NCBI GenBank assembly: GCA_002751075.1
Contig: NAOQ01000028.1
Span: 71,378-135,377 of the forward strand
Direction: 5' to 3'
Length of the DNA stretch: 64,000 bases
DNA from: Ichthyophonus hoferi
Lineage: Eukaryota > Opisthokonta > Ichthyosporea > Ichthyophonida > Ichthyophonidae
Below, one piece after another: positions 50,224 through 63,627 of the stretch (the first letter of the stretch is position 1; the number at the start of each line of letters is the position of its first letter). Under the pieces are notes generated by a model. That model was given only the letters and a program-made list of their open reading frames with translations. It had not been told where the DNA came from and made no database searches. The translations under genes were made by a program, and so were the position numbers.

Positions 50224-53200
50224 TTAAAACTTTAAAGTCCAAGGGGCATAAATGCGTACTAGCGGTTGGATTGCTTTTATGTATAGAGGTATTGTATTGG
50301 GTAGCGTCCTGCAGAGTGATTCGGTGATTGAGCTACAGACAAATAGAGAAATAAAAAGAAGTATTAAAAAAAGATTATATCTACGGAGCGGCAGAGAGAT
50401 GAGGGAGTAAGAGAAAGAAAGAGAGATATATATATAGAGAGAAAGAAAAACCTTTTTATGGAGCAAGAGCAAAGAAAGGAGAATAGGAAGATGAATAATA
50501 GAAGCAAAGAAGAGACTCTTTGAAGTATTGGTGTTAGGCTGTCTATAGAAATTGGCGCATTTCCATATCTATAAAGTGATAATAATAGATTAGATTAATA
50601 TCCACATCCGATGTGTTCAACCGTTTTTTATTGGCCAATAGGATAGCTATCCAAATTGGGATAGGTGTTCCTAAACTATTTAGTTATTTTAAATTTAACA
50701 CCCATCTAGTTAGAAGATAGATTGGGTATATCCCCGTATCTATCAATTACACGGGTCAAGGCTGGCTCACTGATTGTCATTCAATAAAAACTGTCTCTGT
50801 TTCTGTAAAACTACATATTATATTCATGCAAATAAGACAAAATAAAATAATATATCTGCATATGCATGTAAAAAATCATAATACGGATACATTATGTATA
50901 TCAAATATAAGTTTAAAGATACACCATTATAGAATATTTATACTCCCATGCATAAGATAGTGTTGATATTATGTATTGTACATATACCGGTAGTGATTGT
51001 GCAAAGACCACTTACCAGATATGCATTGATAACAGTAGAGGTTAGAGCAAAGGATGGTCCAGTCATACTCAAGTATGGGCATAGTAAGGATAAGGGAACC
51101 ATGGCAACGCTATAGCGCAGAGCCACCCTCCGACAGAGGTTAGGATTGGTCACTGCCATCATAACATAACCTGTTAAGGTAATAGCACAGGCTAAGGTTA
51201 TATTATATAGTATAATACAGTACAATAAAATATAGCATAATATAATATAATAGTAATAATAATATCATGGCTTAGGGCTAGTTTGATTAAGTAATAATAG
51301 AGTAGTTAGTACAGTTAGTTATACACTGGGTTAATAATAGAATAGGGTGCTATATATGATACGATATTATATGATATGATATGATACTATACTATACTAT
51401 ACTATACATTCCAGTACCACCTCCTACCCTACCTACCTGCCTTAATATAATCCTATCTACTATACTATACTATATTACACTAGACACTAGTACAACATTA
51501 CCTACCTGCCTTGCTGTAGTCCTGTCTAAGATTCCAACTTAGTGCATTAAAATGAGGAAATTGCCAAGCAAACATGAGAGATGCTAATAAAATGGCGCCA
51601 TTATCAACACCTCCCTGGGGGACCAATCATATTGTTACATACTAATAGCTTGTGGATTGGCCATGATAACCATGGTAACTATTGTAACTATGATTAATAT
51701 GGTTACTATACATATTATAATAACAGGATGTATCTCCTAATAGGTTAAAAAAAGAGATGCAAAGATGAAAGTGGCTACTGGTGTAAAAATCAATTGTCTA
51801 TGTAGATTTATAGGAAGAAATACAGAGAGATCAGCTGGTATATAACCAATAAAATGAGGCAGAATAGGCGCTATGGCCCTAGGTAAGCCACTCACTAAGC
51901 CATCCCTATTGCTGCTATTGGTTTGAACTTCTTGTGGTAGAAGGAGACAGCTGGGGTAATTTAGTATGGGTGGTATAAAGACTATGTGACATGCATGCAG
52001 ATTAATATACTACTAAAGAGAGAATGGGGGTGGTGGGGAAAGAAAGAGAAAGAAAGAGAGAGAGAAATCATACAGTAACTGCAGCCCAACCCATGACTGG
52101 AGGTATCGCACCCACTATAGCTCCATACCATGTGTTGAAGAGAGTAGTTCGTTTAGAAGGAGTATAGAGCAGGGTGTAAAGACCAATGTTGGATAGTCCT
52201 AGCATGGCCTGTGTGCATGCATGTGGATTAGTACTACTATGACTATGACTATGACTATGACTATTATTATTGCTATTGCTATTGCTATTACTATTACTAT
52301 TACTATTACTATTACTATTACTATTACTATTATTACCATTATTGATTACTATTACTACTGCTATCACTATTCATATCCCTATATATCTATAGCTTAGTAG
52401 CTATGTAGGTATACATATACCTATACATATACAGATACAATGTATAAAAACAAGTCTTACCACTAGACTGTTGACCTGCAGACAGAGAATACCCGTACCA
52501 ATCACCCCACACACTACCCCATATCCAAGTGCATGCAAGGGGCTGATTGCCTGTCGCACCTAGTGGGTGGGCCTACCTTTAGTCATTTAATAACGCGGAG
52601 ATAATAGTTTTATATAATTATTATTACATTAATATAGTCCATTAGTTAATATATTATTATTTTAGATTACTTTTATTAATAGAATAATGGAGGAAAAAAG
52701 TAGTATATAATGGAAATTAATAAAGTAATCAATAGAAATCAAGAGAAAAGACAGACTGATGAGAGAGAAGCATATAAAGAAAAAGGAAAAAATGATCAGC
52801 CAATTAAATATGGCATTGAAATGATTTATAAATATAGATTATAATTGGAGAAAGATAATAGAATGATAATGCGGACATTACCAATACTCTGTTTCTAGTT
52901 CGACTCATTTGGGCATCAAAGGGAATTTCAAAACTGTGAGGGCCATATGACGTCATGCCCCTACTATTAGTGGTTGATACACAATCCAATTATCTCATGG
53001 ATATATAACTATAAAGATCTATGATTATATATATATATATATTGTACTTTAAGTATGTATGTGAAATGGCATATGAACCTATATACTTGCAGGGTATATA
53101 TATACAGTAGTGTTAATATAGGCTTATAGCACATGTATACATACTGATACGTGTTGATATAGTTTCTTTTTATATTTGGATTAGTAATCATTTATTAATA

Positions 53201-56200
53201 GCAATGCAATCACATGGTATATAAAAACTATAATAGATAATATATCATATATGTTGTTTGTACCATATGTATATACACCAAGCCATGGGCTTATACACAG
53301 TAATACACATGTATCCATGATTTATATTCAATAGTATAATGTACTGTAATGTGACACACATCATATATTATATCAAGCTATACAATATAAATGAGAAGGG
53401 ATCGGTAGATTATAATAAATATCCTGACAAACCATTGGTTGATGCTATTTGCTGACGACACACATAGGCCAGTTCCTAGTGATGATTAGTTGTGTCAGGT
53501 CAGTCCAGTGTGTATTCTCCTTCTTTCCCTCTTATCTTATCCTGGTATGCTCCTCTAATCACAGTCCTTACATTTATCATTTAAAATATAAGAAACAATA
53601 GCGCCAATCGTTTTATGAACAAATAAATCTCCAGAGTTTTAAAAATAAATTGATAAATTTATTTAAGAAAAAAATATCTGATTTTAGGACTACATATCTC
53701 TTACATGTATACTATAGTATGCAACAGTAATAATAATGGTAATAGTAATAGTAATAAATAAAACACAATTCAAAAAAAAAAATCTAAATGCCATACTACA
53801 ACATAAGCATGAAGCACCAATAAAAATAAATAAATAAAATGTAAATCATCCTTTCAATATTATACCGCATCCAATAAACAAAGTGACAATGTTTACCTAG
53901 AGACGTGTAAAGCAGCGTAGCCAATGAGACGGGGCAGGGAGCCATGCCATAACCAACCATTGTGGTCAAAACTACTAGGCCGCTCAATCGCATTTTAGTT
54001 AGATCCATATAAAGTCTGGTTACATCTTTTACCTAATTGGTTGGGAGGGAAGGGATGAGGCTATATAATACAGTATGATATAGTATGAAATAATATAATG
54101 GTGTTTATTATATTTTAATATAATGTAATATAATAGAGTAAAATAGAACACAATACAATACAATACAATACAATACAATATAGTATAATGTAATGTCGAT
54201 TATCATATTTTAATACAACGTAATAAAATAGAGTATAATATAATATAATATCTCTATATTGTGTACATTACATATTACACCTTAATCCAAATGCAAATCC
54301 CATCACAACTATATGATATTTTTATGAAAGTACAATTCCAATTCCAATTCCAAGTACATATATATGTGTATCTGCGAAAGAGAAAAGATTTAAATGTATC
54401 ATATCATTCGAATGTTTAACAATCATTAGCTGAAATTCCTAGACTATCACCTGATTAGTGCCTCTGTATACATAGTCTATGGTCTATGGTCCACAATATG
54501 AGAACAAATAAAATATTTTATATTGAGTCGGGTCGAGTCGGGCCAATTTAGGTTGGTTTTTATATATGTGTGATAGTTTGCATTACAGAGTATATGATAA
54601 TTTCTTTGGGAAAGTATAGGAATGAGAGTATAGGATAGATGTGGGGGTGTGGGTCTTGGTATAAGTAGACATATAAACATGATATTAATCCAATGAGAGA
54701 AGAAGAGAGGTTATGTAAATATGGCCTAAAAGTCTCCCATATGAATAGGCATTCAAAGATGCTCTACTGACCAATCAAAAACGTAAGTGGGTATATAATG
54801 ATGCTCTCTTGGCGAATGCAATGTAAGGGGTAATGCTAAGGTGCCCTACCGACCAACTACAAAGAGGTCTCCATCGTGTTTCCTTGGGTTTTCTAATAAT
54901 AGTCATGTTGTCATTGCTATCCAATGGTATTGTCTGGTGAGAGAGAGGTAAATTCTTTAAGTTTATAAATACATGCTATAATTTACATAATACTATGTTA
55001 GATATGTATAAGGGAGTGGTAGGAGGATATTGTACAGGAACAATACATAAACGGATAGATAAATGAATTGTATTTTCTATATTTGGATATTTAGGAATAA
55101 CACATATGGGATATAATGAGATATACTATAATAAAATATGGGCTGTAATATAGGATATAGTACAAAATATAATATGAAATAAAATATAGGATATAATAGG
55201 ATATAATGTCAGATATACGAGATATATTATGGAATATAGGATATGTGATATATAACCAATATGATATAACGCAAAGCGTAGTAAAAATAATAATAATAAA
55301 AATGTAGGATAAAGGGTAATAGGCATGAATTAATTTACCAATTGAGAAGGAGGCAAAGCGATAGAGGAAGCAAATATGGTGCGAGTAGGTCCAATGGATG
55401 GCCTGTCTGATAGCAAGGGTTTACTTGATTGGCCCTGTAAGGAGATTGGTAAAAGAAAGTAAGTAAAGGATATGTATATATGTGCATAAGGTATGTATAT
55501 ATGTATATAGTGTGTATAGATGTATACAATACAATATAACATAATGTTTTATAAATATATATATAAGAAGATCTAGTATAACATAATACGATCTAATATA
55601 ACATAATATAATGTAATTCAGTATAATATACCAGTACATTTTATTATTAACCTATTGCCCTAATTATAGACCCACCTTGGGTATTCCAGTCATGCAAAGT
55701 GACCTGGCTCCAACAACTAATGGTTGGCTGCCCCTACATTTCCAATCCTGTGTTAATAAAGATGTGTCAATTAGGAATAAGAGTAGCTCAGTTTACATAG
55801 AAGCTAACTTTGGTTTGATTCGTTGATAGTGCTCAAACGGCAACTCTTGACCAATGTTAGCATTATTATATAATGTAATGCATTGTTTATAGCAATTTTG
55901 GTATTGGTTTATGGTCTGCCTATACTACTTATTGATTTATTATATTTTAAGCTAGCTTGCTTTTTTGTATTATTTTCTATCTTAAGCCCAGCTACCCAAA
56001 TTGGGCTATTGGCTAAATATATTTTATTTATTTATTCATTCATTATTGTGATAATTGTATAAGCACTAGTTGCAATCCCCTTTATGTTATACTATACTAT
56101 AATATAATACAAAAAATAAATGATAATACCGTATAATACAATCTAGTATAATACAATATAATGTAATATAGTAATACTAGAACCCAATCTTGTACAATAT

Positions 56201-56700
56201 TACAATATACTTCATCATATTTAGTAAAATATAATCCTTTACAAAAAATACACGCTAATAAAAGTTGGATAAATAACTATAGAGTTTGAGCTGATTGAAG
56301 GGCTAATACGCCAAGCCAATGACACACTTATCAGATCTCTTTTTTTAATTACGTATTATACTTAATATATGACTGTGGCCAATAATAGTAAACATAACCT
56401 CATGCGACACTGGAATTAATTAGTACAATAAATGTAGTAGACCAAGTCAAAACAAAAAAAATATACATAGTAATAGAGAAATTAACTAGGGAGATATCTT
56501 AAAGAAAATAAAAGAAATCAAAAATAAATAATAAATAAATAAATTCTAAAACAGTGTGCAGAGATATGAGAGAGAGAGAGGGAGAGGGAGAGAAATATAG
56601 AGAGAGAAAGATATCTAGATAAATAAGATATGGCGGTATAGACATAACGTACTATCGTATACTCTAATCTTTGAGATAGTCTCCCTATATATTTGGCCAT
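50224..56700 (-). CDS. COX10: Protohaem IX farnesyltransferase COX10
   Basis: Mitochondrial inner-membrane UbiA-family prenyltransferase that makes haem O from haem B for cytochrome c oxidase. Exons on the minus strand: 56700-56653 (tentative start, [14 protein letters not shown], a plausible import signal), 55747-55676, 55434-55339, 54032-53897, 53475-53433, 52933-52882, 52559-52461, 52208-52074, 51614-51506, 51170-51016 and 50568 onward; phases agree throughout. Hallmarks: [38 protein letters not shown] then TRNR (active-site Asn, Asp and Arg conserved), [61 protein letters not shown] and [13 protein letters not shown]. The C-terminal end is uncertain: the frame either reads on to a stop at 50224 or splices after 50452. 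The exons are separated by introns rich in A/T tandem repeats. All other exons match the human protein in order. Confidence 0.92.
51355..51480. repeat. Pentamer ATACT/ATATG tract in COX10 intron
   Basis: Tandem ATGAT, then ACTAT and ATACT units phased at five bases, resuming after a short unique stretch as ACTATACTATACTATATTAC. It is one of many five-base-phased tracts in the window. Confidence 0.8.
52225..52345. repeat. Hexamer/trinucleotide tract in COX10 intron
   Basis: ACTATG units followed by TATTGC and then about nine copies of TACTAT, 120 bases in all, in the intron between exons 7 and 8. An open frame across it encodes only Ser/Asn/His runs and is not a gene. Confidence 0.9.
54085..54255. 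repeat. Pentamer AATAC/ATAAT tract in COX10 intron
   Basis: Degenerate five-base units (AATAT, AATAC, AATAG) dominate 170 bases, including five perfect AATAC copies at about 54155-54180. Related tracts flank it at 55110-55265 (GGATATAAT type) and 55515-55630. Confidence 0.8.
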
Positions 56701-59700
56701 GAACCATAGATTTGACGGGGGAAATGATTGTGCTTATCTAAAGATTAATAAGGGGATAGAGGTCAATCTCTGTAATGATTGGTTAATTGCATAAAGATAT
56801 AATAGTATTGATGTGAAGAAGATATATACTATTCAAAAACATGAAAAGGAGTACTCATAGTGTATTTTAGTCTCTTTTATCTTTTAGATTTTAGTGAGGC
56901 AATATGAAAACATATAGATAAGTGTAAATATGAAGATAAACGAAGATAAGTATCTACATCCAAAGGTTTCCTTGGGAACCAAAATGAAAACGTCGGATCA
57001 AAAACAGCTTTCAAATTATACCAACGATTTTTACATGTGTCCCTGATGAATACAATTACCAAATAATCTATTTTTTTCTTGAAAAAAAAAGATAACCAAA
57101 AAAACCCTCTAATAAATGTGATTGCAAACTAAGAGATATTAAATTTTTATTTTTTAAACCCATTAAAAATAATGTAACCAGCCTGACTGATATTTAATTA
57201 TTATAGTAGAATAGGTGGAGGCATGTCACGTCATCTTATTTTTTAAAAGAAACAAGTACGATTTTTAGACCACATATTATATTGGTGTCAGTGATTTTAC
57301 TAGTTTTAGCAAGATGGATTAAACTGTCTACCAACCTGAGTATGCTTTTAATTGTTTTTTATTGGATAATAATACTCATGTTAGTATGGTCTAAACAATA
57401 ATATGTATAATTAATAATGCATTTAGGTAGACAAAGCGCAAATACAAAACTAAATAATATATATATAAAAACTAAATGAAATAAAAGTAGAAAAGATTAA
57501 ATAAATAAAGACAAAAGGAATAGATTGAATATCATTTATACCTTACAATTAATATTAATATATTAATATGAGCGTCTTTGATTAATTATTTTAACTATTT
57601 TGTTAAAATATGTACCTGATGTAATGGCATCCAAGTTTATTATATATAACTAAATATATGTATATATAGGAAGACACGTTTAATAACTACAGCTAATAAG
57701 GACAGATACATAAATAGTCATAGGTTGAAAGGGAATCAAGTGATGAGCTCGAGGAAGTGAAAAGAAAGCCCGTGTTCCAACTATACTTATAAAGAGAGAA
57801 TTCAACATATAAATATTGGTAGCCCTTAATAAAAATTCAGGACAGCTTATATAAAAACAGTTGTACGTAGGTATTTACCGTTGCAAGGAAGACTGTTATA
57901 TTATTAATCAAAGAACATCTGGAAATAAAAGATATTAATTTCTTGTAAACATAACGTAAAGGAATACTATGGGAGATATAGTATACCTAAGTATATTAAG
58001 TATATAGTTATGAACAAACTTTGGCATTTGAGTATTAACATATTAACATAAACCTGTGAACTAAATAATAATACAATACAGATATGAGTTATCCATAAGA
58101 TAAACCCTTATAGTAACATAATATGTACATACATAAAACACGGTGCAGCAGCTGTTATATGCAAGGTATATGTGCAAGGTAATGTAGGTTTTAGACCTAG
58201 GTTTTAGACCTAGTATATAAGTCTGTAACCAGACAAGATATACTGCAAAATAGTAGGTAATATACTTTCAGTTTTTTACAAACTGGATTGTTTTGGCATG
58301 GTATTAATTAAGAGAAACCATTCATTTTACTTTGCATTATTTATTTATTACGAGTGCTAGATTATCCTTGCAGTACATTTTAAAATAATATTTGGCCTTT
58401 TTATGAGCTATAATCGTAATATTTTTTTCCATTTTAAAAAGAAGAAAATAGTCATTGCAATTGATTAAACACTCTTTTTTGATGGCTTGTCAATTACTAT
58501 AAGTTAATTTTACTATATTAAAATTGATAAGATGACAATATGAAATTCGGCGTTATTTTTCCTATAAATATATAATTTATTAAGTCAAGAACAATGCGAA
58601 GCATAATCTAAAATATATTTAAGGCAATCATGTTTTAGCCCTACATATTTTTTAAATATACTCTTGGGTTTTAATGACTGATTTTTGGAATTTACACAAA
58701 AATATATACTAATCTTCTATCAACGCTTGATTAAAAAAGCTAGTAAATCTTAAATATAAAAAAATATAATAATATATACTCATATATTGTTTAAAATTTA
58801 TTTTTTGACGCCACAAGACTATGGTATACTCAAAATGTAAAACGAATTATAGGGTGGTAGTACATTTTAACTAAACCCCACCTCTTCAAGATGCAGCATG
58901 TCCAATAAAATATCAATATAGATCTCAGTAATTAAGAGGCTCATAGAATAATTAACTATTATGGCGTAAACAATTCATGATTTTTACACAATATTAAATT
59001 ATATAATACATGATTGGCTAGTTATAAATTAAACAGCTATCTCATGTACTAATTGAGCTCTGGGTTTATTTTCATGGCCCTCTACACCAATGTTTTTTTT
59101 ATTAAAAAAATATACAAAAAATAAAGAAAAACATGAATATGTATTTATTTATATTAATGCTTAATTATCTGTCTAAAACTTGTTATTGCCCCTCAATCGG
59201 GCAACAATACCATACATAATGTGCGGGTCCACTGTGTTACAATATAAAACAATTTTAAAATCATAAAATTTAGAATTAGAGAGCAAACATCATTATTTGC
59301 TACAGTATTATATTGTACTATATTATATTACAATTACAATTTATTGCATTGTATTGGTATATTGAATTGTGTTATATTAGATTATATTGCATTATATTAT
59401 ATTAAGAGATATTATATTATAATATTTTTTATTATATTACATTTTATTGGTGTATTATAGTGTTATGATAACATAATAACTGGATTCTCCAACCGCTTAA
59501 TTAGATATAATATGATGTAGTATACTAGGCTCCAATGCAATTTTTATCATGAAACCAAACTTCTATTTCACCATATATACATAAATTCTTTTGGCAGACA
59601 TAACCCCATTGTTATTATACGAGTTCTTTGTATTAAAATATGTATTTCAATACATATCAAGTAAGCCAAGTCAATCTTAATATCTATTTACTAGGATCTT

Positions 59701-60330
59701 AAATTATCATAAACCATATAACATATTAGAGTTTACTATGACGTTAACTATGTTATTCGTTATCATTATAACTTCCCTAAAGTACTCCTGTTACTACGTT
59801 CCTTTATATTTATTCTTCCGCCAGACGCTACTATAATATTCAATCTATATTTACTGCTATGACTATCAAGCAGAAAAAAAAACTTCTACATGTAGGGTTT
59901 GAAGTGCACTATTCAAGTATATACATCATAAATTTGTGTCTAAATGTACTTCTATATGATAACGTAATAGTATGTATGTATTTATTGACATACAAAAAAT
60001 CTCTCTCTCAACTCAAATGGGAACACCCACAGGGCTGCTAATATACATTCCAAGACAGAACATTCAGTCAAAACGAAAATAAAATTGCTAAAGGAAGTAC
60101 AAATTAAATTTCAAAGCCAATCACCTTGAGTACCCTACCGGTAATACTAATACCAAAAGACCTTAGCAACCATGTATGGTATATCATATATTAGGTTAAA
60201 GTAAAATATGATTATAAATATTACATACTACTTACAACCAAATATATAACCCACAACCTATAGCTTATGACCTACATCTACCTCTACAAGGAGTAGATAA
60301 CTAATCATTTAATCACATACAAAAGTGCGG
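56701..60330. other. Long AT-rich gene-free stretch
   Basis: About 3.6 kb upstream of COX10 and downstream of the RWD-motif gene, with no supportable gene. A direct duplication GGTTTTAGACCTAG occurs twice in tandem at 58187-58215. Five-base-phased ATTAT tracts lie at 59308-59470. The 60-codon plus frame at 59859 has AT-driven composition and is not accepted. Confidence 0.5.
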
Positions 60331-62553
60331 TCATTTAGTATCAATAGACTCTCCGGCTGCCTTGTCCCATCGTGATGTCCTATGGGGTCGATCCCACCGA
60401 CTTCTTTTCACTGATTTATCCGACCCATCCACTCTATCTACATTACCCTCTTCCTCTCCCTCTGCCTCTACCTTTCCATTTGTGTCAATTGCTGGAGAGC
60501 CTAACTGCTTTGGCTCACTCTCCATAGAGATAATTGCCTCCTTTCCATCCGTCGCTATGGTGGAAGGGCTGTTATCTGTTACAGTTTTCTCCATCATCTT
60601 TCGTTTATGTGCAATTTTCGCCACGGCCGCACGCACTTTAGCTGCCATTTCTGCCTCTCTCTTTATCTGTTGTATTGCCTCTTGCAGTTCATCATTCTCT
60701 TTGGCATGTGCAGTAGCTGCCTGTGCGTGCAGTTCTAACTGTGCTAATCTCTTTCCCTCCGCTATACCTTGCTTGAATGCCTCGATAGACGCAACTGGAC
60801 TAGGTATAGCGTTAGTGCCTGCGGCGGTGGCTGAGGAAACCTGTGGTACTGCAGCCATCATAGGGCTATGGCTAACAAGATACCCTGAGGTGGGAGAGGA
60901 GTTATGGGTCGGTACGGTAGAGGTGGGGTGGTCTCCAATTAGAGGGACACCAGGATATATGGGAGGGGTAGGGAGGAGACTTGATAGGCCAGGGGGACCC
61001 AATGGGATAGGGGCCTGCATGAAGGGGGATGATATGGCTGCTGTGGGATGTGAGTTCATAAGAGAAGTGGGAATTGATTGGCCGAGCATAGAGCTGCCCG
61101 TGGTGGGGATGGGGGCAGTGTTAAAGTAGGATACCTGCAGGTCATTAGACGATGGGTAATTGTGGGTAGAATTAGACAAGGGAGGAGAGAGGAGAGGGAG
61201 ACAGGGAGTCAGTAAATTAAACTAGCTAATCGCAGATAATCCTTGACCTGGGCCATAATAATGGCTGGTATACAACAATAATACAACCATGCTATATATG
61301 TATATATATACCCATAGAGGGTGGATAGTACAATAGATATGAAAGAGATAGAGACAGTGTGGGAGTTGTGTGATAATTAAAATGTATAATTGGCTATATA
61401 ATTGCATAAGCAGATGATATAGTGAGAAGAAGAAAAAAAGAAAGAGGGAGAGGGAGAAGAAAAGATAAAGAAAGTGACAGAAAATAAAAAGAAGGATGGT
61501 GGGAGAGAGTGGGAGACGGAGATGGAGTTGGGAGGGAGAAACACGTAGACATGAAAAAGGGATTAAAGGTAGATCGAATAGTGAAGGATAATAGATGTAG
61601 AGAAACAACACGCTGGGAGTAAATATATACATACAAGAAGAAAAAAAAGATCAAGAAACTCCTGAGAGAAAAGGAAAAGTAATTTATATTTTAATATATA
61701 ATGCTATACTAGGCTATACTATGCTATACTATATTATGTTATACAATGTTACACTATGCTATACTATGTTATGCTATGTTATGCTATGTTATGCTATATT
61801 ATACCATGCTGTACCATGCTATGCTATGTTATACTATGTAATACTATGTTATACTCTGTTATAATATATTTTAGTATAATAATCCAACGTAAGAATACAA
61901 ACCTGAGGCGCAGCGGGTCTCAGCAAAGCAGGATTAATAGGTGGAATAACCATATTAGCCCCCACCATCCCCCCCGGAATCCCTCGCATAATACCTGCTG
62001 GCATAGGTAATAACTCATCATCTAATTGTTTTTCCAGAGGTACAAACCCTTCCGGCATAGCATCAGCCCACTCTGATTCACTAACATCAGAAGGTGGTTC
62101 CGATGCATCACTGGTTTGTCCTTCACGTTTAAGAATTTTAGAAAGCTTATATAAATTCTTTCCCCCTCCTTCTCCCTCTGATGAACTACCAGAATCAGAA
62201 CTCTCTGTATCAGAATTCTTTCTTTTTCTTTTCTTCTTTTTCTGTTTGTCTTTGTCTTTCTCCTTCTCCTTCTCCCTTTTCTCCTTCTTCTTTTTCTCTT
62301 TCTTTTTTAGTTTCTTTTGCTTCTTTTCCAAATGTTTTCTATGTTTTGCAAGTTCCTTCTTGAATTTCTTCTGATCCCCTTCCAATTTCTCTGCTCCCTT
62401 GAAGGCAGTATCATCCATATCTTTTAGTTTTTTCTTATATTCTTCATAAGTCATTCTGCTAGGGTCTAGTATGCGCTCCTTAATTGATTGTGCTCGCTGG
62501 GGATTGAGGTATTTTGCCACCTCGGCCGGTAACTTTGTTGTTGAGTTACTCAT
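60331..62553 (-). CDS. Lys/Pro-rich nuclear protein with two RWD (UHM-ligand) motifs
   Basis: Two exons, 62553-61903 and about 61134-60331, give about 484 residues. The acceptor is chosen at CTGCAG before 61134 because a long pyrimidine tract precedes it and the phase fits. Residues 1-60 are probably folded (LNPQRAQSIKERILDPSRMT, YEEYKKKL). Residues 60-112 are an extreme Lys/Glu helix and 113-130 an acidic Ser patch (SDTESSDSGSSSEGEG). The middle is Pro/Ser/Thr-rich; residues about 370-430 are a likely coiled coil (AKENDELQEAIQQIKREAEM). The C-terminus reads KRSRWDRPHRTSRWDK, two basic-Arg-Trp-Asp motifs (W464, W473) like the UHM-ligand motifs of SF1 and SF3B1 that bind U2AF-homology domains. 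A role in pre-mRNA splicing is inferred. I do not recognise an orthologue. Confidence 0.8.
61700..61870. repeat. Five/ten-base ATGCT-ATACT tract in the intron
   Basis: Tandem ATGCT, ATACT and ATGTT units (for example TATGTTATGCTATGTTATGC) fill 170 bases just downstream of the donor at 61902. The plus-strand frame through it encodes only Met-Leu-Cys-Tyr repeats and is not a gene. Confidence 0.9.
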
Positions 62554-63627
62554 GATACTGATACTGTTGTTAATATAGTTAATGTAATAGTATGTGTGTA
62601 ATAATTGTAATAATATATAATACTATATAGTACAATATTATAATGTTATGTATAAGCATATAATAATATATAATACTATGTGATAGTACTTATGTAATAA
62701 TAATAGCAATGTCTCTATCTCCAGTAGTATATCTCTATCTTTGGTAGTATATCTCTAGTGGTATATCTCGATCTTTAGCAGTATATCTCTATATTTACTA
62801 TTAATTTTGACCAATGTCCTGATAGTAATGGCATGATTGTTTATGTAGTTGTAATGTAAGTTTTCATAATAATAATATGGGATAATTGTTAAATTATCAT
62901 AGCTAGTCATATATTGTAGTGTGACATTCCATGATTTACATTTTGAAAAATTGCTTAATAAAAACAGAATAGATGCCTAAGACATGCAATATCATGGTAA
63001 ATCCTAATTTTTTTAAATGGACCGCTTAAATGCTAGTCTCAACTTGTAACATACAATACATAGCATTATATATTAAATATTACACTAGAATAACTGTGCA
63101 TTTATATTTATATTAACAATACTATTCCTATTACTATTTGTTAGCTTCTACCAAATATATTATATAGTGACAATAACTGCACATACTTGTATTATTTAAA
63201 TAATAATTTATGTCAATCTACTCATTGCTAAACGTAGTTTGACCATAACAATTTATTACCTCTTACCGTCTGTTTTTTATTCCTGGTTCCTGGCCCTGCA
63301 GATAATACTGTTTTACTTCCGTTTATTAAAGGAAAAGTATTGCCACTTGGTCAGGAAAAATATAAGGCATAATACATAAAGGAAAGAGCGCCCCTTTTCG
63401 CATATAAACCGCTCTTCTACATACACATCGGTATGTTTTTAAAAGTTTTTCCGATAGTTAATTCAACAGTTCAGCCGTCTCGTCCAGAATCATTCCTCCC
63501 TGAATTTCATTTCATCGTTTAACGAAAACACGGCTGACTTCCGACCGAACATGACTGGTTATTGTTATTATTGGTAGTTTGATCTAGCAACTATCACTAC
63601 TACCACCACTACCACCCCCTTGGAAAC
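62554..63627. other. Intergenic region between divergent genes
   Basis: It holds the shared upstream region of the RWD-motif gene (minus) and the terminal gene (plus). An array of TATATCTCTATCTTT-like units at about 62710-62805 repeats roughly four times. GC rises from about 63280 to the start of the next gene, consistent with a promoter and 5' untranslated region. Confidence 0.5.

Noticed and set aside
51171-51505. U12-type intron, because CCTTAAC lies near the acceptor of COX10 exon 10
   Set aside because: The motif abuts the AG, too close to serve as a U12 branch site, and the donor is GTAGGT, not RTATCCTT.
52068-52367. Minus-strand frame with Ser-Asn and Ser-His runs
   Set aside because: The real part is COX10 exon 8 (52208-52074); the repeats are intronic hexamer DNA.
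59859-60041. 60-codon plus-strand frame starting MTIKQKKKLLHVGFEV
   Set aside because: AT-driven Ile/Tyr/Leu composition, no splice context and no homology recognised.
60362-61129. 255-codon plus-strand open frame
   Set aside because: Shadow of the minus-strand RWD-motif gene; composition is a mirror of that protein and no domain is visible.
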